A DNA stretch of 13,619 bases from NCBI GenBank assembly GCA_030643455.1, contig DAOWLV010000032.1, positions 1 to 13,619 of the forward strand, in the 5' to 3' direction. Source of the DNA: Candidatus Krumholzibacteriia bacterium (GTDB lineage: Bacteria > Krumholzibacteriota > Krumholzibacteriia > LZORAL124-64-63). Every line of letters starts with the position of its first letter. The first letter of the stretch is position 1. The translations under genes were made by a program, and so were the position numbers. Positions 1-6,546 of the stretch are shown here, in pieces. The notes under the pieces were generated by a model that was given only the letters and a program-made list of their open reading frames with translations, had not been told where the DNA came from and did no database searches.

Positions 1-1376
1 ATGCGGTGATCGATCTGCACAAGAGTGGCGACCTGCGGCCCCTGGTCTACAAGAGTACCAATGCGGGCAAATCCTGGAAATCCATCAGCGGCGACCTGCC
101 CGAGCGTCACATCGTGTGGCGGCTGGTGCAGGACACGGTCAAACCCGAGCTGCTTTTTCTGGGCACCGAATTCGGCGTCTTCGTCACCCTCGACGGTGGC
201 AAACGCTGGGTGAAACTCGAGGGCGGCGTGCCCAATATTCCGTTCCGCGATCTCGTGATCCAGGAGCGGGAGAACGACCTCGTGGGTGCGTCGTTCGGAC
301 GTGGTTTCTACGTGCTGGACGACTACACACCCCTGCGACAGATCAGCGAAGACGCGCTGACGGAACCGGCGCTGCTGTTCGCGCCGCGTCGGGCGTTGTC
401 GTACACCCCGCGGCCGGTGCTTGGCTGGAGTCCCAAGGGCGCTCAGGGTGCGGCCTATTTCACGACGCCCAATCCGCCCTTCGGCGCGGTGTTCACCTAC
501 TTCCTGCGGGATTCGGTGCAATCGTCACTGAGTGCTCGCCAGGACAGTGAAAAGGAGTTGGCGGCCGAAGGCGAAGACACGCCCTATCCCGGCTGGGACG
601 AACTTCGTCGTGAAGAACTGGAAGACGCGCCGGGGATAATCCTGACCGTACGGGATGGCGGCGGCCAGGTAGTGCGGCAATTGGCGGCGCCGGGGTCCGT
701 GGGTCTGCACCGTCTGGCCTGGGATCTGCGCCATGCCGACCTTCGCCCCGAGACCGGTGTCAAACCGGTGGAAAATTCCGGTGGCGTGCCGGTTGCACCG
801 GGAACCTACAGCGTGGAACTGTCACAGCGGCAGGACGGTGCGCTGACATCCCTGGCCGGTCCGGTCACCTTCGAGGTGGCCCGTTTGGGTGAACGTTCCC
901 TGCCGGGACTCGAACCCGCGGCTCTGGAAACCATTCAGCTGGAATTGGCCCAGTTCTCCAGGGAGGTGGGAGATCTGAACGCCATCCTGAAGGAAAGCCG
1001 CAAGCGAGTGGACAAGATCAAGGCCGCCCTGAAACGGTCGGTCCATGATGATCCCGGGCTCTATGCGACCACCGTGGATCTGGAAAAACGTTTGGAACAA
1101 CTGGCCGAAACCATGCAAGGAAACAGGCGACGCTCCCGGTACAACGACGCCGAACCGGTTTCCGTGGCACGTCGCATGGGTACCGTGATGGGCGGCAACT
1201 TCGGTTCGACCTATGGTCCGACAACCATGCATCTGGAGCAGTACGAACTGGCCAAGGAGCAGTTCAATGGCGTCCGAGCGGAAATGTCGGTCATCCTGGA
1301 TGACGAGTTGCCGGCGCTGGAGAGCGCCCTGGATGCCGCGGGTGTGCCCTGGACGCAGGGGCGAAAGATGCGTTGA
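1..1376 (+). CDS. BNR/sortilin-like repeat exoprotein, C-terminal part (5' end outside window)
   Basis: This is the C-terminal part of a large exoprotein of the kind usually annotated 'WD40/YVTN/BNR-like repeat-containing protein' or 'glycosyl hydrolase'. The frame is open to the left edge, so the start and most of the beta-propeller lie outside; the GTG at 6 is just the first possible start and is unlikely to be real. Counting from that codon, two Asp-box-like turns are seen, STNAGKSW (17-24) and TLDGGKRW (61-68), followed by the FGRGFYVLDD strand typical of the last propeller blade. Residues about 210-290 resemble a FlgD-type Ig-like fold (GLHRLAWDLR, then VAPGTYSVEL). Residues about 310-456 are rich in charged helix. 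No catalytic residue of a true glycosidase can be assigned, so hydrolase activity should not be assumed. It faces the minus-strand operon and is probably unrelated to it. The stop is TGA at 1374-1376. Confidence 0.85.
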   Translation, partial: AVIDLHKSGDLRPLVYKSTNAGKSWKSISGDLPERHIVWRLVQDTVKPELLFLGTEFGVFVTLDGGKRWVKLEGGVPNIPFRDLVIQERENDLVGASFGRGFYVLDDYTPLRQISEDALTEPALLFAPRRALSYTPRPVLGWSPKGAQGAAYFTTPNPPFGAVFTYFLRDSVQSSLSARQDSEKELAAEGEDTPYPGWDELRREELEDAPGIILTVRDGGGQVVRQLAAPGSVGLHRLAWDLRHADLRPETGVKPVENSGGVPVAPGTYSVELSQRQDGALTSLAGPVTFEVARLGERSLPGLEPAALETIQLELAQFSREVGDLNAILKESRKRVDKIKAALKRSVHDDPGLYATTVDLEKRLEQLAETMQGNRRRSRYNDAEPVSVARRMGTVMGGNFGSTYGPTTMHLEQYELAKEQFNGVRAEMSVILDDELPALESALDAAGVPWTQGRKMR

Positions 1377-1414
1377 TTGCCAGGCTGTTGGCGGCGGTCA
1401 TCCAAAACAGGGGT
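1377..1414. other. convergent 38-bp intergenic gap
   Basis: This is the only space between the stop of the plus-strand exoprotein and the stop of the minus-strand acyltransferase. The only symmetry seen is a 4-bp GCCA/TGGC stem (1379-1382 with 1389-1392) without a T-run on either strand. No convincing intrinsic terminator is visible, so termination may be Rho-dependent or lie inside the opposing gene. Confidence 0.5.
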
Positions 1415-2509
1415 TCAGATCATCCGGATCAGCCAGGCCCGGGATTTCTTTTTCACGCCACCAAACCAGATGACCAATGGAGCCATAACCGCCAGCAATA
1501 CCACCCATCCGATCAAGGACTCCTTCACCCCGCCTTCGTGGTAGAAAAATCCGAATCGTCGCGAAAAAATGGCCAGTATCGGAATGTGCACCATGTAGAA
1601 AAACAGGGGCACCCGGCCCACCCTGGCCAGGGGGCGAAGAATGGGGCTGCGGAAATCGATGAAGTCGAAGAGCCCCACCATGAAGATCACCGCGCCGGAG
1701 AACCAGAACTGGTGGACCAGGCTCGGCGGGTATTTCTGCACCAGGAAAAACGAATAGCTGAAGAAGGTGTCCCAGGCAAAGATGTTGCCGAACCCCTGCC
1801 CGAAACGCACGACCCAGGCCACACCGATCAGGGCCAGCCCCGTGATCATCGTGTTGCGGGCGCGTAGACGCGGATCGGGCCAGGCTTCGAACCAGAAATG
1901 AGCCATCACGCTGCCGACGGTCGCCAGGGCGAACCAGGGCACCAGGGGATACTTGGTGAAGCTGCCCGAGTCGATGAAGAGCTGCATCCAGTAGTGGGCC
2001 GGGCCATCCAGATCGTAGGGGATCTTCAGCAGCAGGGGGTGGACCAGGAAAAGAGCGAGGGCTGTCAAGGCCCGCCACTGCCACTTCCAGGTGGCCATCC
2101 AGATCAACAGCAGCATGCAGAGCCCGATGGTGGCGATGATCCCGAAGTGGTTCAACCGCAGGCGGGCAAACCCGCCCCACGACGCGTTGACCCACACCAG
2201 TTGCACGGCCACCAGGAACAACCCGCGCTGGATGAAGCCCCAGCGGATGGTCCGGATCGACTCGCCATTGCCCAACCTGCGTTTGAATACGTAGTAGACC
2301 ATGGCGCCGTTCATCATCAAAAAACCAGGAGCGCACAGGTATCCCATGTACCGCAGCAGGAACTGGGGCGTGTTGTCGAAGAACGGGTCCAGCGGGTCGA
2401 GGCTCAGCCAGGCCGAATTGAAATAGTAGTTGCTGTGCCCGAGGGCCATCATCACACCGACCAGGCCCCGGAACTCGTCGATGAAGGTGAAACGTTTCTT
2501 CCCAGCCAT
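1415..2509 (-). CDS. DUF1624 / HGSNAT-like membrane acyltransferase
   Basis: This 364-residue polytopic membrane protein resembles the DUF1624 / heparan-alpha-glucosaminide N-acetyltransferase family, which moves acetyl groups across membranes. The N-terminal signature is FIDEFRGLVGVMMALGH (9-25), with R14, G15 and His25 where the family has its D-x-x-R-G...H pattern. It is followed by GYLCAPGFLMMNGA (56-69), a PLVPWF motif (188-193) and GRVPLFFYMVHIP (298-310), whose His308 is a second candidate catalytic or proton-relay residue. About ten hydrophobic segments can be counted by eye. I chose the ATG at 2509 because AGGA (2516-2519) precedes it by 6 nt and it starts 8 bp after the lipoprotein stop. 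An upstream extension to 2611 would overlap that gene and is proline/arginine-rich junk. As the last gene of the operon it may acetylate the polymer or another envelope glycan; this is inference. Acyltransferase family 3 is the main alternative. Confidence 0.8.
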   Translation of the reverse strand: MAGKKRFTFIDEFRGLVGVMMALGHSNYYFNSAWLSLDPLDPFFDNTPQFLLRYMGYLCAPGFLMMNGAMVYYVFKRRLGNGESIRTIRWGFIQRGLFLVAVQLVWVNASWGGFARLRLNHFGIIATIGLCMLLLIWMATWKWQWRALTALALFLVHPLLLKIPYDLDGPAHYWMQLFIDSGSFTKYPLVPWFALATVGSVMAHFWFEAWPDPRLRARNTMITGLALIGVAWVVRFGQGFGNIFAWDTFFSYSFFLVQKYPPSLVHQFWFSGAVIFMVGLFDFIDFRSPILRPLARVGRVPLFFYMVHIPILAIFSRRFGFFYHEGGVKESLIGWVVLLAVMAPLVIWFGGVKKKSRAWLIRMI

Positions 2510-2517
2510 GGCCCGTC

Positions 2518-4971
2518 CTATTTGGAGGTGAAGATGGTGCGAACCACACGCAGCCCCACCACGTTTTCGGCCGAATCGGGAAAACGGGACCCGCGGTTGG
2601 CGCTGCGGCAATCCTCGCTGCCGCCGTACCAGCTGCCGCCGCGTACCACACGCTGGGTGCCGCCGCCGGCGCCCAGCGGGTCGAGAACCACACCGTCACC
2701 GTCCAGGTCGCCCACGCGGTAGTCGCCGAACCAGTCCCAGCACCATTCCCAGACGTTGCCGTGCATGTCGTACAGGCCGTAATTGTTGGGCGCCTTCTGA
2801 CTGACGTCGCTGGTGGCGGGACCACCGACAAAAGTGCTGCCGCAGTACCAACCCATGATATCCAGCACCGGGTCAAAGTTGCACACCCGGCCGGTCAAAC
2901 CGCCGAGGGCAAAGGCGGAGGGCGACCCGCCGCGGCACAGCCATTCCCACTCGGCTTCGGTAGGCAGTCGCCAACCGTCGGCCGAACGGTTCCAGTTGAC
3001 CTGCCCACCGTCGATGTCGTAGGCAGCGGTCCGGCCGTCGTCCACCGACAGGGCGTTGCAGTACTGGACCGCCTGCAGCCAGGTGAGCGATTCCACCGGC
3101 CGATTGCCGCCGTCGAAATCGCTGGGGTCGCTCAGGCCGAGGGCTGTCCATTCGCTCTGGGTGACTTCGGTCACGGCAGCTACCAGGCTGTCGATAAAGA
3201 CAACCGTATGCTGCCATTCGTCGGGGTTACGCCACGGTTCATAGGCCACGTCCATGGTGTCGGCGGTGGCGGAGCTGCCCATGACGAAAACAATGCTTCC
3301 CACCGTGGGACCAATGACGGTGGGTGTGGTGGCTTCCGGTACTTCCTGATCCGCGACTGCGAAGTGGAAGGAATAGGTATGTTCCCCCTTCGCCAGCGGG
3401 GTCTGGTACCGGAAAAGAATTTCACCGTCATTGTTTTCGATGGCACTCATGACATGGGCGGTGCCGTCGATGACGACCTCGTTCACCGTGGATTCATCGG
3501 GATGGAAAAAGGTCACTTCATAAGTGAAGGTGTCACTGGTCCTGCCGGCCAGGAGGTCCAGGCCGGCGTTGGACAGCAGGATGCCTTCACCTGGAATGGT
3601 GCTCACCGGGTTACTCAGTTTCGAAACCAGGCCGGCGTTGTCGGTGCAGCGGATGGCGAAGTGCTTTTCCACGGCGGTCAGCCCTGCCACCCGTAAATCC
3701 ATTGCCGTCCCGGGAGCTGCGGGCGCCGGGACGTCTGCCAATGCCGTGGCGGCCTCCCAGGAGGCTTCGTCGGTGATGGGGGAATCGGACATCCGGATTT
3801 CCTGGCTGGTGGCCGTTCCTTCCATGCGATCGTCCCCTGTGGCGTACCAGTTCAACTGTACGGCCCCTTCACCAAAGGGCCTGACACTCAAGCTATGAAC
3901 GGTCGCGGGCGGCGTCTGGTCCCGGAATTCGTTGGGACCCTGGATGATTACCAGACCTTCATCCCGGTCGGCCACGAGGACAAAGCCCTCGCTGCTGAGG
4001 GCCAGATCCATGGCGTATTCGGTGATGATGCGGCCCAGGAATTCCGGGTGAACCGGGTCCGAGACGTTTACGAAGTGCACGCCGGCGCCCTGAGCGGCCA
4101 GCACGGCCAGGCCGTCGCGCACGGCCACCGCGCGGCATTTCCCCTCGAGGTCCAGGGTGGTTACACGCACCGGGGTATTCCCCTCGTCGATGCGAAATAC
4201 CGTCAGCCCTTCATAACCGTCGGCCACGAAGGCATAATCGCCGGAAAGAACCACGTCCAACGCTTCGCCGGGACTGTCGGCCCAGCCGGTCAGCTCGACC
4301 GCATCCAGGTCGAGGACGCGCACGTCCAGTACCGCCAATCCCATCTCGTCGTCGGCCACGTAGGCGAAACCGTCACGTACGGCGATGCCTTCGGCGTAAC
4401 CATTTGTGCCGACGAAGACGCCGTTGTAGGCCAGGATACCCGGCTGGGCGGGAATGGACTCGAAGATACGAATACCCTTCCAGCTCTCGGCCAGAAAACA
4501 CACGAAAGGCTCTTCCGGATCCTCGGGTTGGTCCACGAACACCCGGTTGCCGAACACCGCTGTAGTGCCGCTGTGGAAGCTGGTCACCGCCGTAGGGTCC
4601 GTGATGTCGTAGCTGGTTATGCCTTCGGTGCCTTCGACCACCAGGGCGATGTCCAGCAACTGGTAGTCCACGAAAGTGCGCACAATCTCGATACTCTCGG
4701 CGTATTTGAGAGTGTTCAGGGTCTGCACCAGAACCGGGCGGCTGGGGATGGTGAAATCGATGGCATGCAGGCCGGCCTGTCCACCGGCGACAAAGGCGTA
4801 GTTGCCCATCACCGCCACGCCCTCGTTCTGGCTGGGCAAAGCCAGGGTGCCCACCCTGGAAAAGGGTGCTCCCGGCGGCTCGTACAGATCCTGCTGGGCA
4901 CAACCGGTCCACAACAGGGTCGCCAGCAGGGCGAGGGAAACAAATCTCAAGTCAAGGCGAGGCGAAAACAT
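2518..4971 (-). CDS. lipoprotein with LVIVD propeller, FN3/Ig region and degenerate FGE-like domain
   Basis: This 817-residue exported protein has a basic N-terminus, a hydrophobic stretch (10-20) and Cys24 in WTGC, a somewhat irregular lipobox, so it is probably a lipoprotein. Residues about 43-345 hold seven LVIVD-type units (for example GVAVMGNYAFVAGG...AGLHAID and VLSGDYAFVADG...GLTVF), enough for a seven-bladed propeller. Residues about 352-455 look like FN3 and about 465-545 Ig-like. Residues about 558-812 form an FGE-sulfatase/SUMF1-fold domain: TEVTQSEW, GWRLPTEAEWEWLCRGG, YGLYDMHGNVWEWCWDW, RVVRGGSW. In true formylglycine-generating enzymes two Cys follow GGS; here the first position is Gly783 and only Cys788 remains, so sulfatase activation is unlikely and a binding or scaffold role is more plausible. 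The start is ATG 4971, with AAGGAG (4977-4982) overlapping the upstream stop; the GTG at 4977 is too close to that site. It sits 9 bp after the barrel gene. Confidence 0.88.
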   Translation of the reverse strand: MFSPRLDLRFVSLALLATLLWTGCAQQDLYEPPGAPFSRVGTLALPSQNEGVAVMGNYAFVAGGQAGLHAIDFTIPSRPVLVQTLNTLKYAESIEIVRTFVDYQLLDIALVVEGTEGITSYDITDPTAVTSFHSGTTAVFGNRVFVDQPEDPEEPFVCFLAESWKGIRIFESIPAQPGILAYNGVFVGTNGYAEGIAVRDGFAYVADDEMGLAVLDVRVLDLDAVELTGWADSPGEALDVVLSGDYAFVADGYEGLTVFRIDEGNTPVRVTTLDLEGKCRAVAVRDGLAVLAAQGAGVHFVNVSDPVHPEFLGRIITEYAMDLALSSEGFVLVADRDEGLVIIQGPNEFRDQTPPATVHSLSVRPFGEGAVQLNWYATGDDRMEGTATSQEIRMSDSPITDEASWEAATALADVPAPAAPGTAMDLRVAGLTAVEKHFAIRCTDNAGLVSKLSNPVSTIPGEGILLSNAGLDLLAGRTSDTFTYEVTFFHPDESTVNEVVIDGTAHVMSAIENNDGEILFRYQTPLAKGEHTYSFHFAVADQEVPEATTPTVIGPTVGSIVFVMGSSATADTMDVAYEPWRNPDEWQHTVVFIDSLVAAVTEVTQSEWTALGLSDPSDFDGGNRPVESLTWLQAVQYCNALSVDDGRTAAYDIDGGQVNWNRSADGWRLPTEAEWEWLCRGGSPSAFALGGLTGRVCNFDPVLDIMGWYCGSTFVGGPATSDVSQKAPNNYGLYDMHGNVWEWCWDWFGDYRVGDLDGDGVVLDPLGAGGGTQRVVRGGSWYGGSEDCRSANRGSRFPDSAENVVGLRVVRTIFTSK

Positions 4972-4976
4972 GGTCA

Positions 4977-4983
4977 CTCCTTA
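4977..4983 (-). promoter_or_regulatory. ribosome binding site overlapping the barrel gene's stop
   Basis: Read on the minus strand, TAAGGAG runs from 4983 to 4977. The TAA is the stop of the barrel gene and AAGGAG is a strong Shine-Dalgarno match, 5 nt before the ATG at 4971. This decides the start of the lipoprotein gene and links its translation to that of the gene before it. Confidence 0.75.
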
Positions 4984-6546
4984 GAACCGGTAGCTCATGC
5001 TGGTCCAGTACAGCCACTGGGTGAAATCCTTGTCCGTGGTGATGTCGCCTTCCCAGGGGGAATCGACGACGCGCTCGGTGCGCCTGACGGCAAACTTCAG
5101 GGTCAACGGTTTGGACAGCCTGCGCCGCACCTCGACCGTGCCCTTGTAGAACATGTCCCGGCGACCCGCATGATACGGATCCTGGGCCAGGCTTTTCTGG
5201 GTGGTGTAGTAGTAGTCCATGAAAAGGAAGGAAAGGCCGATTCGATCAACGAGTTTCTTGAACGGTCCGTACCGGATGTCCACCCCGATCCGGTAGAGAT
5301 CCCGCTCATAGGAGGGGTCCGAATTATCGGAAGTCTCCGGGGTTTCCCCCAATTCATCGAAGCCCCGGCCCTGGGCGTCTTCGTAGCTGTAGTCGAGATT
5401 CCAGGTGAAAACGCGACTCATTTTATAGGTCACGTTGCCGCGCACTTCCCAGGCGGTGATGTCGTTTTCCATGAAGGGCTGGTTGTAGTAGCGGTAGTTC
5501 TCCTCGTAAAGCACCTTCGCGGAAAATTTCCGGCTGATTCTCTGGCGCCAGGTGGCATTCCACACGTTGCGCTGGAAGCGGAATTCCGTCCAATCGATAT
5601 CCAGGTCCGGATCGTTCAATGGCGAGCGATCCGAAAGCTGCCGGATATACTGTTCCGGTGAAAAATGGAAATACAATTCCAGGCTCTGACTCAGGCCGAA
5701 GTACTGGCGATAATAGAAGTGGAAGTCGGTATTGGTCTTGACGGGATTGCGGGCATATCTCCAGTACTTGACCTTGAATTTCAGCCGGGACTGACCCCAG
5801 GAAATCAGTCTGGCCCGGGCCTGGATGTCGAAAGACGGGGCGACGATCAGGTCGTCCTGGGTCCCGTTGATGAATTTCCAGGGGTAGTTTCCGCTCATGA
5901 AATCATCGTTATAACCGGGGCTGTTGCTCAGGATGTTGTCGTTGTAGATGACATCGAAGGTCGCATGGCCCAGAAACGTCACCGCCTTCTTGACCTTTTT
6001 CTTCGGCTTGGCGGCCACCTGGGCCTCTTTGCCGGCCAGGTGGGGCTGGGGCGGACCATCATAGTACATGAGGATCAGCAGGGGGTCGCCCCCGGGAACC
6101 CTTCCCACCAGTTCCAGGATGTATTCGCCCTCGGGAACTTCCACGGAGAACTTGCGCCCGCCACTGGGGGTTCCCGGCCGGTCATCGCCCCACGAGGATT
6201 TGCTGGAGGGGGTGAATTCAAAAATATTCCGGGTCGTGAGGCCAGGCACGCCACTGAGATCGAGCAATCCGTCAACCGGACCGACCTTGCCGTCAGGAAA
6301 GGCAATCCGGACAAAACCCCTGATCACGCCCGGCCCGGTGACAGGTACCCTGATCCCCTTGTCTCCCACGGTCAAATAGAGTTTCTGGGTCTTGCCGATG
6401 GGCACCTGCTCTACCTGGTCGAGGGGCAGCAGGACCGCACTACCGAAAGCGACGTCCGGGCCGGACAGGATCATGCCGACCGTGAAAAGGCCCAGGACCG
6501 TGGCCGACCTTGGCAGCCAGGTGATAATTTCACGCAATTGTCTCAT
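4981..6546 (-). CDS. outer-membrane beta-barrel protein with N-terminal module shared with PgsW (candidate polymer exit channel)
   Basis: This 521-residue protein has a signal peptide (basic MRQLREIITWLPR, hydrophobic 15-28, likely cleavage near AFGSA at 33-37). Residues about 44-165 are a beta-rich periplasmic module that matches the two modules of the preceding PgsW extension (GP at 71-72, Arg80, Phe83, PEG at 138-140). A Lys/Ala/Pro linker (about 172-188) leads to an aromatic-rich region (190-521) of alternating strands, ending in MSYRF with terminal Phe, the classic outer-membrane insertion signal. No named porin family is recognised. The ATG at 6546 overlaps the pgsW stop as ATGA, which implies translational coupling; an upstream start at 6768 would run inside pgsW and lack a signal peptide. 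Its place directly after the synthase genes, plus the shared module, suggests it is the outer-membrane step of polymer export or anchoring. The barrel assignment is fairly secure; the channel role is inference. Confidence 0.82.
   Translation of the reverse strand: MRQLREIITWLPRSATVLGLFTVGMILSGPDVAFGSAVLLPLDQVEQVPIGKTQKLYLTVGDKGIRVPVTGPGVIRGFVRIAFPDGKVGPVDGLLDLSGVPGLTTRNIFEFTPSSKSSWGDDRPGTPSGGRKFSVEVPEGEYILELVGRVPGGDPLLILMYYDGPPQPHLAGKEAQVAAKPKKKVKKAVTFLGHATFDVIYNDNILSNSPGYNDDFMSGNYPWKFINGTQDDLIVAPSFDIQARARLISWGQSRLKFKVKYWRYARNPVKTNTDFHFYYRQYFGLSQSLELYFHFSPEQYIRQLSDRSPLNDPDLDIDWTEFRFQRNVWNATWRQRISRKFSAKVLYEENYRYYNQPFMENDITAWEVRGNVTYKMSRVFTWNLDYSYEDAQGRGFDELGETPETSDNSDPSYERDLYRIGVDIRYGPFKKLVDRIGLSFLFMDYYYTTQKSLAQDPYHAGRRDMFYKGTVEVRRRLSKPLTLKFAVRRTERVVDSPWEGDITTDKDFTQWLYWTSMSYRF
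6058..6387 (-). repeat. module copy C (in the barrel protein)
   Basis: This covers residues 54-163 of the barrel protein. It carries V69-T70-G71-P72, Ile75, Arg80 and Phe83, then VPEGEY at 137-142. Spacing from Pro to Arg (8) and Pro to Phe (11) equals that in both PgsW copies. It contains an insertion of roughly 35 residues rich in Ser, Gly and Pro before the PEG turn. It is a protein-level repeat found by eye, not a DNA repeat. Confidence 0.65.

Noticed and set aside
1379..1392. GCCA/TGGC hairpin as a bidirectional terminator
   Set aside because: It has only four base pairs, no T-run on either side and a loop that does not extend the stem.
2510..2611. 34-residue N-terminal extension of the acyltransferase
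   Set aside because: It overlaps the end of the lipoprotein gene's FGE-like domain and lacks family similarity. ATG 2509 has AGGA at 6 nt.
1398..2876. 492-residue minus-strand open frame overlapping acyltransferase and lipoprotein genes
   Set aside because: It is an off-frame shadow of both genes, rich in Arg, Pro and His, without membrane segments or motifs.
2536..3300. Active formylglycine-generating enzyme
   Set aside because: Only one of the two catalytic Cys is present (Gly783 replaces the first), and no sulfatase is nearby.
3895..5661. 588-residue plus-strand open frame
   Set aside because: It is antisense to the lipoprotein and barrel genes, whose proteins have signal peptides, recognised domains and ribosome sites. 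The frame has a His/Gly/Val-rich shadow composition, crosses the boundary between two real genes and shows no domain.
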